Shown here piece by piece: positions 34,356-44,349 of a stretch of DNA of 64,000 bases. Source of the DNA: Hymenoscyphus infarciens (taxonomy: Eukaryota; Ascomycota; Leotiomycetes; Helotiales; Helotiaceae); the NCBI GenBank assembly GCA_001414345.1, contig LLCB01000250.1, positions 25,008 to 89,007 on the forward strand, in the 5' to 3' direction. A program made the position numbers and the translations under genes. The notes beneath the pieces are model-generated. The model saw only the letters and a list, made by a program, of their open reading frames with translations, did no database searches and had not been told where the DNA came from. Each line of letters opens with the position of its first letter. Within the stretch, counting starts at the first letter, position 1.

Positions 34356-36975
34356 TTACAGTTCCCCATCATGGTCGCCCAACCGTTCTTTGGAGAACTC
34401 CTCCATCATGTCCTTCGAGAAAACTTTTGGTCTCTCATCATCCAAGAAAGAAAGTGCTTCCGTCGCCTTCCCACCACAAGCTCTTTCCAGAGCCAGGAAA
34501 GCAAAGTGTCCGCCCACAACTGGACGTGCTTTGAACGAAATACCCGGGAACCCACCATCCCCTTCGGTATCATACAGATCCGTCATCGGGAGATCTACAA
34601 TTTGTTAGATGAACGTAGAGAAAATGAATTGGGAAAGACTTACCAGTTGATGTCTCGTTCACCCACAACGCGATCGATTCAACTACTTCTTCCCGAACCT
34701 GTTTGCTAGCCACAGCCACAGCGAAAAACTCCCAATCGCTCTTGGTATATAGATGGCGACTATCGAGTGGGAGGCCATATCTTTGGCGAACGTTGTGGTA
34801 CCAGTCACTCTGGATCTTGTAAATTTTCTCGCCCACAAATGCTGTCTTCGACTTCCCCTGGATCGTCAATGGCTTTTGATCAGTGGCGATATTTGATTTT
34901 GAACTTGGTAGATGGAAGCAAAGCAACGAGTCGGCAAACAAGTTATACAGGGTAGTCCAGCTGCCAAACCAAGTATAGGCAAGCTTCGCATGTGTGCCAT
35001 CCCGCGACAGAGCAAACTCGGTTTCCCATCTCTTGATGTAATTTTCGGAAATCTCAGCATAGTACTTTGCGTCGTCTTCCTCTCCAACCAACTCTGCTAT
35101 TTCGGACATTGCTCGAATGCCAATGATGCCTTTTAGAGCAAGATTGGTCTGATTCGCCAGCCAACCAGCGAAATCGTCCGTTGAAAGTTGGTTACTTGGA
35201 ATGAGTGCTTCCCGAACAAGGTATCCGGTCCATTGCTTCCACAATTTGTATGAAGCTTTAATCCATTTTCGTGCTTGTTTTTCTCCTTTTGCTGAGACTG
35301 GACCACCAAAGGTATCATCCATGCCATCAGCGTCGACGTATAGTGAAAGAGATCCGGCTTCAGATTCCATGTAGCGATCATCTCCTTCCTTTGACCAAAT
35401 ACTTGCAGGCTCAGTGTCATAGATGAGAGAATTGACAAGTGCCAAACCCATAATAAGCATGTTTCCACATTCTTCAACAGGCATATACTCATCACGGCCA
35501 TCTGGATGACCTGTTGCATTTGGAAAGCTTGCGCCAATGTCGTGCATACTATAGTCGTTTGGGTACTGACCACTGAGTTGATGCTCGATGAGGGGATCCA
35601 AAAGGTACGCCAACCATTTCGGATTGGTGTACAAGAAGAAAGGAAAAGCGGGGTATATAACATCAACGGTATTCATGTTACCGTCAGACGAGATCTCCTT
35701 GAAGAAAATGATAGGATCATCTGGTGTACCCGAGAAACTGCAAGCCCCAATAACCTGGCGAGCACTCAGTGCAAGAATATCCTTGTAATCCTCCGATCCA
35801 GACTTCAAAGCATCGATTTCCAATTGCGTGGAGTAGTTGGAGGCAAGCTGAGAAACCTTACTAAAATCATAGTAATGGAAATCAAGCAGCTGGTCTGCCG
35901 TAGGGTAATAAGCTGCCCACAACGGTCGCATCAAAGTCATTCCTCTTGCCGAAGCAAATTGAATGACTGGGTCCTGGATATGCCCAATCGTGAATAGTAC
36001 GCTGTCCTCAACGATACCTGCAGAGGTACCATTGAGTTTGAACGACTTGGAAAAGGCAAAAACCGGTTCTTCATCCATAATGGCGCGGAATTTCCCATCC
36101 ACAACATTTTGTAATGTTCCCGTTCTGGAAAAGCGCTGTCTCAGAAGAGCAGAAGTTCCAGCCTCATAATGGACATCGGAAGGCCCAGTAAAATGCAGTG
36201 TACCCCATTCCGCTCGATCCGCATCTTCCGTCAAGAGTTGTTCTGTCTGCCGCTTGATTTTCCATGTTTTGAGAGGTGCAGACCCTTTGCTCTCTGCTTG
36301 TACACCCTGGCTCATCTCCCATCGAATTGTATTACCTCGATTGGCACTAACCCACAGCCCGTTGAGATCAATGTATACATCGACGTTGAAACTTCCTTTG
36401 ACAAGGACGGTTAAATATGAGGCAGGAATCGATTGTCGAAGAGTCGAGGTTGGGGTGATGGGAGAGAGGAAGGATAGAGTGAGTTCTAAGGGTTCGTCGG
36501 TTTCTTTAGGACCGGGGATTTCGTATGTGAGATTCGTGGTGGAAGCATCAAATTTTGCACCGAGATATGTTGGGAAGGAGACATTGAAACTGGGTGATTG
36601 TCAGAATTTGCAGGTTTCTCGAATGTTTTTGAGTATTCCGACTTACCTGTCTCCGGACCTTGACAACGAGTCTTGGGGTCTACCAAGAAGGGGGTAGACA
36701 AGGTTGGATTTGGGAACGGCAGCGAGAACAGACAATCCGACCTCGAATGAAATGTAAGCCTAGCTTCCATTTGCAACGCTGTGAAGGAATACCTCTTGCC
36801 CAGTCCAGAAAATAGGCCAATGTTCCCAAGGAGCACCTCGAGCACTTCCTAACCAGGTGCTTAAATAAGGATTTCGTACTGTCAAAGGTAGCACTGGTGG
36901 TTTTAAGCTCGAAGCCTGTGACAGAGTGCCACCAACAGCAAGAGCTGCAGCAGACCAACCTGTCGTCCAACGCAT
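34356..36975 (-). CDS. gtaA: Glutaminase A (GtaA) family secreted enzyme
   Basis: Extracellular L-glutamine amidohydrolase family of filamentous fungi (DUF4964-DUF5127-DUF4965-DUF1793 architecture), about 820 residues. Exons 36975-36793, 36741-36647, 36589-34644, 34594-34356; introns of 51, 57 and 49 nt with GTATTC, GTAAGT and GTAAGT donors. The ATG at 36975 opens a signal-peptide-like N-terminus (MRWTTGWSAAALAVGG). Family landmarks in order: LPLTVRNPYLSTWLG, WPIFWTGQEVGLSVLAAV, FNVSFPTYLGAKFDAS, VDVYIDLNGLWVS, the DUF4965 block (DDPIIFFKEISSDGNMNTVDV), YPNDYSMHDIGASFPNATGH, VEECGNMLIMGLAL, and a C-terminal KSDWEFFAVAVAS. Several NxT/NxS sites fit a secreted glycoprotein. Length agrees with the family. 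No lesion seen. Confidence 0.92.
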
Positions 36976-38356
36976 CGTGTGAAGCCAACCGGGGCAAGGA
37001 ACGTAAGGAGGGATGTGAAGAATGCAAGTAATAGAGCAGCAACTTATGGCATTAGGACCTGCCACTCAATGTAGCTGTTCAAAATTTGAAGAAGTGTGTA
37101 TATATAACAAGGAGATATAGAGAAGAAAGAAGTAAACAAGGAAAAGAACCGAAGCTTCAGTGACGAACCTGAAGCTCCCCCGCCGCACATTGAAGTCAGC
37201 GGATGACCCGCAAAAGCTGGGGTGAAACATGGGGAAGGATGATCTGCTCGGGCGAGTTGCATAAAATTGATGCGGACTAATGCAATTTATGCAAGCAATC
37301 AGAAGCGGCATCGGATAATTCAGGTACGGAGCTCCGCTCCCTAAATCAAGAAGAAACAAATCTATGTAATTAATTTCATGTCGAAAAGGCCGTTGCTTAT
37401 TTACATTATGTTGAACAACTAGAACAATGAAACTCAACGAATTATTTTCAGACGACAAAAAATTGAATACTAGTGCCTTGTTTTTTTATGGTGAGTGTCG
37501 CTTTTCTTAGGAATACCCCTCACTTGAGAGCGAAGATCTCCAAACAAATTACTTCCAATCTTCAAATCCGTTGAAAATCCCCTCAAAGAGACTGTTGAAT
37601 TCCCAACCTCGCTCACGGATGGCTCCGTACCATCACCTCCTATGCTTGGTGGTCCAATTGTTGTTGCTGATCTACTTCCAATTGTGCTGAGAATTAGACT
37701 TCCTGAAGCTAGCAAAGTTGCTGGCATTCACGGGTTAGGATATTGATGCTCCATCGAGTATGAAATCTTTCCTTTGGGGGCTACCTGCCGCGATCATCTT
37801 TGTTCCCACAGAAATTGCAGAAATTTCTTTTAGTTGACCTGGTTCGTAACGTCTGAATATTTTCAGAAGAGCCTTAAAGATATGTATATATGCGTAAGGG
37901 GCGACTATAACAAGCTAAAATGAAATTGGGTCTCTTAGAAATTGAACTTATCTGGAACTCCAGTCTCCCTTCAAAAGTACATAATTAATCTATTACATGC
38001 AGGTTACACCACAGACTGTAACACCTCAAGTTCCCGTGATGGACCGCCTGGACAGTAAAAGCGGCGGTATATACTCTGGTTGTAGCAAAAGTATTGTCAG
38101 TTTCGGGAAGGAAGGTAATCAAAGAATCATATTCAGTTGTAAAGACGCGAATTGTTTACCTCTTGCTTTTGTTGTCTATCGCGAGGTGTTACTTGTAAAT
38201 CATGAAGGTACGACCAGTTGATCTCCGGGTGACTTCGACCCCGCTCGGCTGTTCCTCTCTTCCAGATTTCTCCGCCCTTGACAGCACTTGATAAAATCAT
38301 CTACTTCACTCACAACGACGTGATAATTTATTCGGCAATTTTTTCCGGGCCTCAAT
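36976..38356. other. Divergent promoter region, glutaminase / SDR
   Basis: About 1.4 kb between two divergently transcribed genes. A reverse ATG frame of 85 codons (37727-37470, Ser/Gly/Thr-rich) is uncertain and not called as a gene. The block should contain both promoters. Confidence 0.4.
37098..37107 (-). promoter_or_regulatory. Candidate TATA box of the glutaminase gene
   Basis: The reverse strand reads TTATATATAC about 125 bp upstream of the ATG at 36975. Position and sequence fit a core promoter. Confidence 0.5.
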
Positions 38357-39158
38357 ATGTCGCTAGCAGGCAAAATAATTGCTATCACCGGTGGAGCGAG
38401 TGGTATAGGACTAGCCACCGCTAAACTCATTTCTTCGCGAGGAGCTACTGTCAGCATCGGCGACATTGATCCATCGTCCCTCCAAGCAGCTGACGCGCAT
38501 TTCACTTCCCTCTCGGCTCCTTTCACCGTTACAAAACTAGATGTCACATCTCGAGAAAATGTCGATTCCTGGATTTCATCCATTGTCACCAAATATGGAA
38601 AGCTCGATGGAGCAGTCAATTGCGCAGGAGTTATTGGAAAACGCCACGGGGTCACGACTCTAACCGAGTTAGAGGACGATGAATGGCACAAAATCATCAA
38701 TGTGAATCTCACTGGATTGATGTATTCACTTCGTGCAGAACTTCAGAATATCTCGGATGGAGGCTCGATTGTCAATATCTCTTCTATCCAAGGAGTAATG
38801 GGTATCTTTTACCGCTTCTCGCTTTCCCCAAACCTCACTAAATGACAGTGCAGGCTTTGCAGGTTCAGCTGCTTACGTAGCAACCAAACATGCTGTTATT
38901 GGACTCACCCGATCAACTGCGAAGGAAAACGGCCATCGAAACGTGAGAGTCAACGCTATCGCACCGGGATCCATTCAAACTCCTCTCTTGGATAAAGCCC
39001 ATGCGGGAAATCCAGACAAGGGGACGGTGATTGAGTCGGCAATCAATAGGCTTGGTACAGCTGAGGAGATGGCAAATATCATTGCGTTCTTGCTTGGCCC
39101 GGAGAGTTCCTATGTTACTGGAAGTGTTTATGGTGCTGATGGAGGCTGGGATTGTTGA
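38357..39158 (+). CDS. Short-chain dehydrogenase/reductase (classical SDR)
   Basis: NAD(P)-dependent oxidoreductase, 249 residues, substrate unknown. Exons 38357-38801 and 38854-39158, intron GTATCT...GTGCAG (52 nt), rejoining QGVMG to FAGSAAY. Classical SDR motifs: TGGASGIG cofactor loop (residues 11-18), D at the end of the second strand (GDID, favouring NAD), NCAG (about 89-92), the catalytic Asn region (NVNLTG), catalytic Ser in NISS, YVATK with the catalytic Tyr and Lys, then NAIAPGSIQTPLL, and the C-terminal SSYVTGSVYGADGGWDC. Length is typical and all catalytic residues are present. It is divergent from the glutaminase gene with 1.4 kb between starts. Confidence 0.92.
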
Positions 39159-39730
39159 GCTTCGGAATTTGGTGTAGTGTCGATTTTTGCTTTACCGATC
39201 GGTCGGAACAACAAGGAATAGTCATTGTTTATTGAGCCTCGAGCTTTTTATTTTTTTGGTTTAATGCGCTGCACCAAGATTTGAGCGTGGCAGGTGCGAC
39301 ATGAACGAACCTCAAGGCGAGATCTTTGACACCCGCCACACCCCTCCATTACTTCAACTGTTTTGGGAAAATCTAAAATATTGTTCGAAGACGTTTAGGA
39401 TAATTTTGAAATTCTGATTCTGATTCTCCGACGTAGCTTCGGGCATTTCACAATTGTCCGAGAAGAGCTGGGGTAACGAGAAGAGAGGGTGAACGGTGAA
39501 CCCAAGGGTCTGGTCGTTCCTTCCTTGTTTCCTCTCTTGGCCCTACTCGAGTCGTTCCTTCCTCATCTATTTCGTTCCCCAGAGACCATAAATCTACTTA
39601 TACCCCTCTTCATTTTCCGACCTTTCTTCTTCACAGCTCTTCTCCCACCTCCTCCTCCACTTTTACTTCCTCACACCTTTTCCTCCTCACAAATCAAACT
39701 TCACTCGCATCTCGCCTCAAATAGAGGACA
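39159..39730. other. Intergenic with pyrimidine-rich leader
   Basis: After the SDR stop the sequence turns strongly CT-rich from about 39510 to 39715, ending just before the ATG at 39731. That is typical of fungal promoter/5' leader sequence, which is part of the case for the short frame that follows. Confidence 0.4.
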
Positions 39731-39910
39731 ATGTCAAGTATGCAATTGTACAATGCTCAACCGGAATGGTTGTTGTGGCTTCCCGGTTGTCCCTTACCAC
39801 CGTACCATCCACCACAGCAGCCGTATGCAAATGGCACGTCCGACAGCCTGTTACCCTTGAGCGGTGTTATGGAGAAGAACACTTTCCAACCTACTGTAGA
39901 TGAGCTCTGA
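39731..39910 (+). CDS. Possible 59-residue protein, or first exon of a decayed gene
   Basis: ATG frame to TGA at 39908-39910, placed directly behind a 200-bp CT-rich leader. The composition is non-random (EWLLWLPGCPLPPYHPPQQP, then NGTSDSLLPLSGVMEKNTFQPT). Downstream, two further stretches look coding though not connected: near 39970-40090 (NNQIASRRSREIKHGDPVGRE in the same frame) and near 40187-40279 (AQEKKGVQYTQEEHEELAELEE in another frame, ending in a stop). The whole 39731-40285 interval may therefore be one small gene with introns I could not place, or a decaying gene. No family recognised. Confidence 0.35.
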   Translation: MSSMQLYNAQPEWLLWLPGCPLPPYHPPQQPYANGTSDSLLPLSGVMEKNTFQPTVDEL

Positions 39911-41027
39911 AAACCATGAACAACTCCCAGAGCAAGTAATCGGGCGAGAGCACACCCCAACCCCCAACCCCAGCACCGCCGAGTTCAACCAAAGTCTGCA
40001 CACCACAAAAACAATCAGATTGCTAGTCGTCGAAGCCGTGAAATTAAGCATGGCGATCCTGTTGGTCGCGAAATGTGGCAAGGGCGGAGCAAATGACTGT
40101 TCGTGGCAATGGTGTAACTAACGTCTCCTTCATCTTTCGATTCTGAGGAACATTTGCTTACAATGACCACAGCACAACTACAAAGACTTCAAGGCTCAAG
40201 AAAAAAAAGGTGTCCAATACACACAAGAGGAACACGAGGAGTTGGCGGAGTTGGAGGAAAGGAGATCAAGGCTCTGGTAGAAGAACGAACAAAGGCCTGT
40301 GATAGCATGGCTGCACTACGCATCATTCGCCTGTCTGGGTTCGTTGTCTGGGTTCGTTGTTGCGAGATGAAGTCCAAACGTGCCTTCCAAGGAAAGGAAT
40401 GCTTTTATGGATAGTAATTGAGTGATGATGGTCGACATACATTAGACGACAGCTGTTGGAGGTTGATTGATGACACTACTGTATTTGCTCTTGCTTTCGC
40501 TACTCGACCAATGAAATATTGGTGTTTCCTCACAATTAACCTTGCCAAAAACAGTGATAGTCGCCATCATCGTTCTACACAACATGATACTAAACAGCGC
40601 AAGTCCAATCGAGTTTGATATTTTTAATTATTCCAGCCAGATAGGATAAACAGGTTCCATTCTCTCAATTCTTCAGGGAGAATACTTATAATTATTCGAG
40701 ACAGATAGAACAATCAACCTCGTTCTCCTAGTTCCTCTCGGTGAATGAATTCAATTATTCTAGCCAGCTGGGACACGACCAGTTTAGGATAACCAACTAT
40801 GTTTTCGTTCTTTATTCCAAGTCTCCTGAAACAGAAATTCATCGTGAGAGCTAATTGGATATTTCCACTTTCCGTCATCTCAAGTCCTTTGAAACAATTG
40901 AGTTGGTTATTATAAGACTTGTAACACAATAAATTCTCGCAATATACATAGAACAACCTCTGAAATAATTGCAAACGAGAAACGCCAACCTCAGTCTAAA
41001 GACAAAACGCCTTCCCCAACCAGACCC
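39911..41027. other. Mostly noncoding spacer
   Basis: Contains the coding-like stretches described for 39731-39910; beyond 40300 I see nothing supported. A short repeated phrase (ATTATTC-like sequence, CAGCCAG/GAGACAG, then CTC-rich sequence ending AATTCTTC or similar) recurs near 40627, 40690 and 40753, about 60 bp apart and loosely conserved. Confidence 0.35.
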
Positions 41028-41720
41028 TTACTGCAAACGTGGTGGACCACTCTGTCCGATAGGCTGAGCCCCTCCTTCAGTAGGAGAGTATGCTGATGGA
41101 GAATTCCGAGCAATAGTATCCTTCGCCTTTCTAAAATTTGCGTAACAGACCTCAATACATTCATCCCTCGTCATATCCCTTAGTGTAATCCCCGTCTCCA
41201 TCAGCTCCCTCATATACATCTCCACCTTATCATACTCCTCCCAATCCTTTTGATAGCGATCTGGGAGGCCAGAGTTATGCATCAAAGCCAATAATCCCGC
41301 AATAACAGTATTCCCAGCGGCAAGAATGGTGATTAAAACGTCTTTTCCGGTAGCACGAGAACCAAGGGCTGTGAGGAGAGCACCGAGAACGAGTTGTAGG
41401 ACGAGTGAGGAGTTGAAGAATATGGAGAATGCGTAGTACATTTGCATTGCTCCTGTTCGGGCGACAACTACGTCGCGGTAGAGTCCTGGGGGGAGACCTT
41501 TTGGGGGGTAGATCCAGGAGGTTGGGTGGACTGCTACTTGGCTTTCGGCATTGCGAGAGCCGCCGATGCTGTGAATCACGATTGCTAGGTCGGCGTCTGG
41601 GAGGCGACGGAGGATGTGGGAATGGCCGAGTGTTGTTAGGTCTTCTGGTTTTGGGGAGCCGGATCTGAAGGAGGGTGCTTCGGATGGGGGCGAGGCTTTA
41701 GGGTCTAGCATAGAACCCAT
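41028..41720 (-). CDS. Fungal SLATT-domain two-TM protein
   Basis: 230-residue intronless protein with the fungal SLATT (SMODS- and SLOG-associating 2TM effector, PF18142 type) domain. Two membrane helices: about residues 94-115 (YYAFSIFFNSSLVLQLVLGALLT split by a polar turn) and about 123-147 (DVLITILAAGNTVIAGLLALM). Between and after them are the hallmark A-L-G and T-V-I-A-G-x-L-A-L-x2-x3-G-L-P-x-R followed by a basic/acidic helix (KDWEEYDKVEMYMRELME). The N-terminus is Pro/Ser-rich and the C-terminus disordered. In bacteria the family is predicted to form pores in nucleotide-signalled defence; in fungi it is widespread and uncharacterised. No partner nucleotidyltransferase or SLOG gene is visible nearby. 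The start ATG at 41720 follows a TATA box by 165 bp. Confidence 0.88.
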   Translation of the reverse strand: MGSMLDPKASPPSEAPSFRSGSPKPEDLTTLGHSHILRRLPDADLAIVIHSIGGSRNAESQVAVHPTSWIYPPKGLPPGLYRDVVVARTGAMQMYYAFSIFFNSSLVLQLVLGALLTALGSRATGKDVLITILAAGNTVIAGLLALMHNSGLPDRYQKDWEEYDKVEMYMRELMETGITLRDMTRDECIEVCYANFRKAKDTIARNSPSAYSPTEGGAQPIGQSGPPRLQ

Positions 41721-41884
41721 TTTTTGCGTAGTGCTTGGTGTGATGAGCTTGAGGAGAGAAGAAGTGGAAGGTACAAATTTGAGAAGGCTCTTTCTTGTTG
41801 TTTGCAGTGCTTGATGGGTTGTGATTCAGAGGGAACTTGCAACGGAAAGCAAGAGTAAAAGAAAACAGTAAGAAAGTCACAGGG

Positions 41885-41892
41885 TATATATA
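41885..41892 (-). promoter_or_regulatory. Candidate TATA box of the SLATT gene
   Basis: TATATATA flanked by CTA...CCC on the reverse strand, about 165 bp upstream of the ATG at 41720. Confidence 0.5.
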
Positions 41893-43018
41893 GTCAAGCA
41901 CCTCGATGGGCCCCGGTTCCTCACTCGGCCTCGCCTTGATGGTTTGAAGTCTTCACTTGCACAACCGCACGATCAGGTTGCAGCAAAAGTTGGAACAAGT
42001 TCAAAGAAAAAGTCACTCTTTGTATGACCACTGAAGACTAGGGTTCCATAGGGCTGAAGCAGAAGGCACAGCCGATATTAGAGTCAGCAGTACCAGGTGA
42101 CTGACTGACTTGAAATATACGAACCCGAGCGCTAATCTCCAACCTAAATACGGTCGATCTGTGACCAGAAACGTACATATTTAGGTCCCAAACGGACATC
42201 TGCAGACCAAGGGGTGGCGTATCCTTGCCCGAAAACCAACAATACTTGCTGCGGCTTACAGTTCGTTAAAATCGGCCAACAAAAAGGGGTTGCCTCGTGG
42301 TTGTTTCAAACACAACACAGTAAGCGAAACCAATGAGATCGGGTCGCCTTTCTGAGCCAACATCTTGAGATACCAGGCGACTAGCTGGCCTTTACATCGA
42401 GAAATGTCCGCTAAACACAATCAAACAAGATCAAACGTGTGACAGATATAGGAATGGGAAGCCTCTTTGACGTCAAAGCCTACTTGGATTGGTTGTACAA
42501 AGCTAGCTTGATGGTCAGACATGCATACGAATGAATTGCAAGTGGAAAAACTAAATGAAAATAAATGAAAATTTTGAGAAAATGCGAAGACACCAAGCAC
42601 TAGTACGGAGCCGCGCAGCTGCTAAGTTGAATCGTTCTTATCGGTGAATCAGAAAGGAATAGAAGGGTTGTACAAGTATTGAGGCGCGATGCGGCGGAGT
42701 GGCTTCCACATGGCTACGTAAGTAGCACAACTAACAATGGGGGCGGTTGGATACTCGGTGTGATTGCGGCTATGGGTTTGGTTAGATTTGCCCGTGACTT
42801 CTAATAATTTAGGTAGGGTGTAAGGGGGAAAGAATTGGGAAGGTGGTAATGGGGAGGACGATGTCGTGGTGTTGAAATCGCTTCAGAGGAGAACTTACTA
42901 GTACTTCCCTTCCCTCGTGGCTGTTGCCGAGGTGAAACCGACCTTCCCGTCAGCCACACCTCCTCCTCGACCTCGACCTCGACCTCGACCTTCTCCTTGA
43001 TACAATCACCATTCAACC
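41893..43018. other. Intergenic, divergent promoters of SLATT and Ap4A phosphorylase genes
   Basis: About 1.1 kb with no supported gene. The right end is CT/GA-rich leader with a hexamer repeat, listed separately. Confidence 0.4.
42965..42988 (+). repeat. CCTCGA hexamer x4 in the 5' leader
   Basis: Four perfect CCTCGA units end 30 bp before the ATG at 43019, so they probably lie in the transcribed leader of the Ap4A phosphorylase gene. Confidence 0.85.
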
Positions 43019-44115
43019 ATGGAGGCATTGAAGTCCCTCCCGCGCCTTGTACGGAGTCAATTCGAGACCGCTCAAGAGGCTGGTGACTTGATATTCTATG
43101 CCACGAAGGTCTCTATCCTCCGGTGCAACGACCTTCCCGTAAGTATTCCGGCGCAAATACCGCTTTCGTCACCATCCAGCAGTTTACAATGCTAACATTA
43201 ATTGCAGTTCCAACTTCGATTCTCTCCCACTCTAGCAAATAAACCCAAATCGAGGAAACCAGAAAATGGCGCGAAATCAAAGCCCGTGGATCCTTTCGAA
43301 ACTCCCCAAGAGGGTCTCTTCATCGCCAACTTGGAGCCTTCCCATTACCTTGTGCTCAACAAGTTCCCAGTCATTCCCAATCATTTTATACTGGCGACCA
43401 CAGCTTTCAAAGAGCAGACAGATTTATTAGAGGAAGAGGATATTGCAGCTGCATATAAGTGTCTGAAGGCGTATCGAGAAAATGGCGAGGAGCTATTCGG
43501 TTTCTTCAATTCCGGAAATCATTCGGGGGCTTCACAACCGCATAGGCACATACAGTTCCTACCCGTGGAGTCAATGCGCGACGGAATAAAAGATCCATCA
43601 GAATGGAATGTGCTTGTCGACAGTCTCCTACAAAAGAAAGGTACAGTTAATAACCCCTTCACCTTGACTTTACTAACGAGATGATAGATGTACCTTTCAC
43701 ATATTTTGCCACGGAAATTCCGCATGATGCATCTCCCAGCCAACTCCACGAGTTATATATTGAAATGCACCAACAAGCTTGCCTTGCGAGTCAACAATAC
43801 CAGAGCAGCGCCCCAAACCCAGCTGCCTCGATTTCCCAACCAAAAAGAGACAGGGAATCGCCAATTAGCTACAACCTTGGCTTCACAGACGGAGCCATGC
43901 TTCTCTGCCCCCGGATTTCAGAAGGACCAAAAATGGAAAGCATCAAGGGGAATTCAATCGGACCAATCGCACTCAATGGAACGATTTTGGGTGGAACGTT
44001 GCTGGTCAAGAGTGAGGAAGAATGGGAAACTTTGCAGAACGATCCTTCGAAACTGCGCGATATATTGAGTGCCATTGGTATACCTTCCGCTACCTCCCAC
44101 AATGGACGGTTATGA
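43019..44115 (+). CDS. APA2: Ap4A phosphorylase / ATP adenylyltransferase (Apa2 family)
   Basis: Cleaves diadenosine tetraphosphate with phosphate to ADP and ATP, controlling Ap4A levels; soluble. Exons 43019-43138, 43208-43640, 43688-44115, about 326 residues, as long as the yeast enzymes. Introns use GTAAGT...TTGCAG (69 nt) and GTACAG...GATAG (47 nt). Landmarks: FQLRFSPTLANKP, NKFPVIPNHFILATTAFKEQTDLL, the HIT-like catalytic block HSGASQPHRHIQFLP (about residues 145-159; the middle His of HRHIQ is the adenylylated nucleophile in the family), then the C-terminal ATP-adenylyltransferase domain (SYNLGFTDGAMLLCPR and LNGTILGGTLLV). All key residues are present. It converges with the Myb-like gene, 235 bp between stops. 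Confidence 0.93.
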
Positions 44116-44276
44116 GCAACCAGGTTTCCAGCAGAAAATCTAAAATCGAAATTCAGTCAACAAGAGTAAATGACAGTATTTGCGCTGATGACCATCAAGC
44201 GCATCCCCTTAAAAGACAATCTCGCCAAAACGTCAAAGTTAAAACGGGATTTTTTTGAATCGAGACTGTGTTGGGA

Positions 44277-44332
44277 GCCCCGTCAATCGATCCCCGGGGC
44301 TCAATCGATCCCCGGGGCTCGATTGACGGGGC
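44277..44332. repeat. Perfect 14-bp inverted repeat around a CCCCGGGG tandem
   Basis: GCCCCGTCAATCGA at 44277-44290 pairs perfectly with TCGATTGACGGGGC at 44319-44332. The 28-bp centre holds further CAATCGATCCCCGGGGC copies, themselves palindromic. It sits between the stops of two convergent genes, so it could fold in both transcripts or as a cruciform. Confidence 0.85.
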
Positions 44333-44349
44333 CTTTCGTTGAAGACTCA

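Noticed and set aside
34296..36697. Several + strand frames of 60-160 codons
   Set aside because: Antisense shadows of the glutaminase exons.
37470..37727. 85-codon minus ATG frame, Ser/Gly/Thr-rich
   Set aside because: Has a true ATG but no recognisable family, leader or promoter element; left as uncertain.
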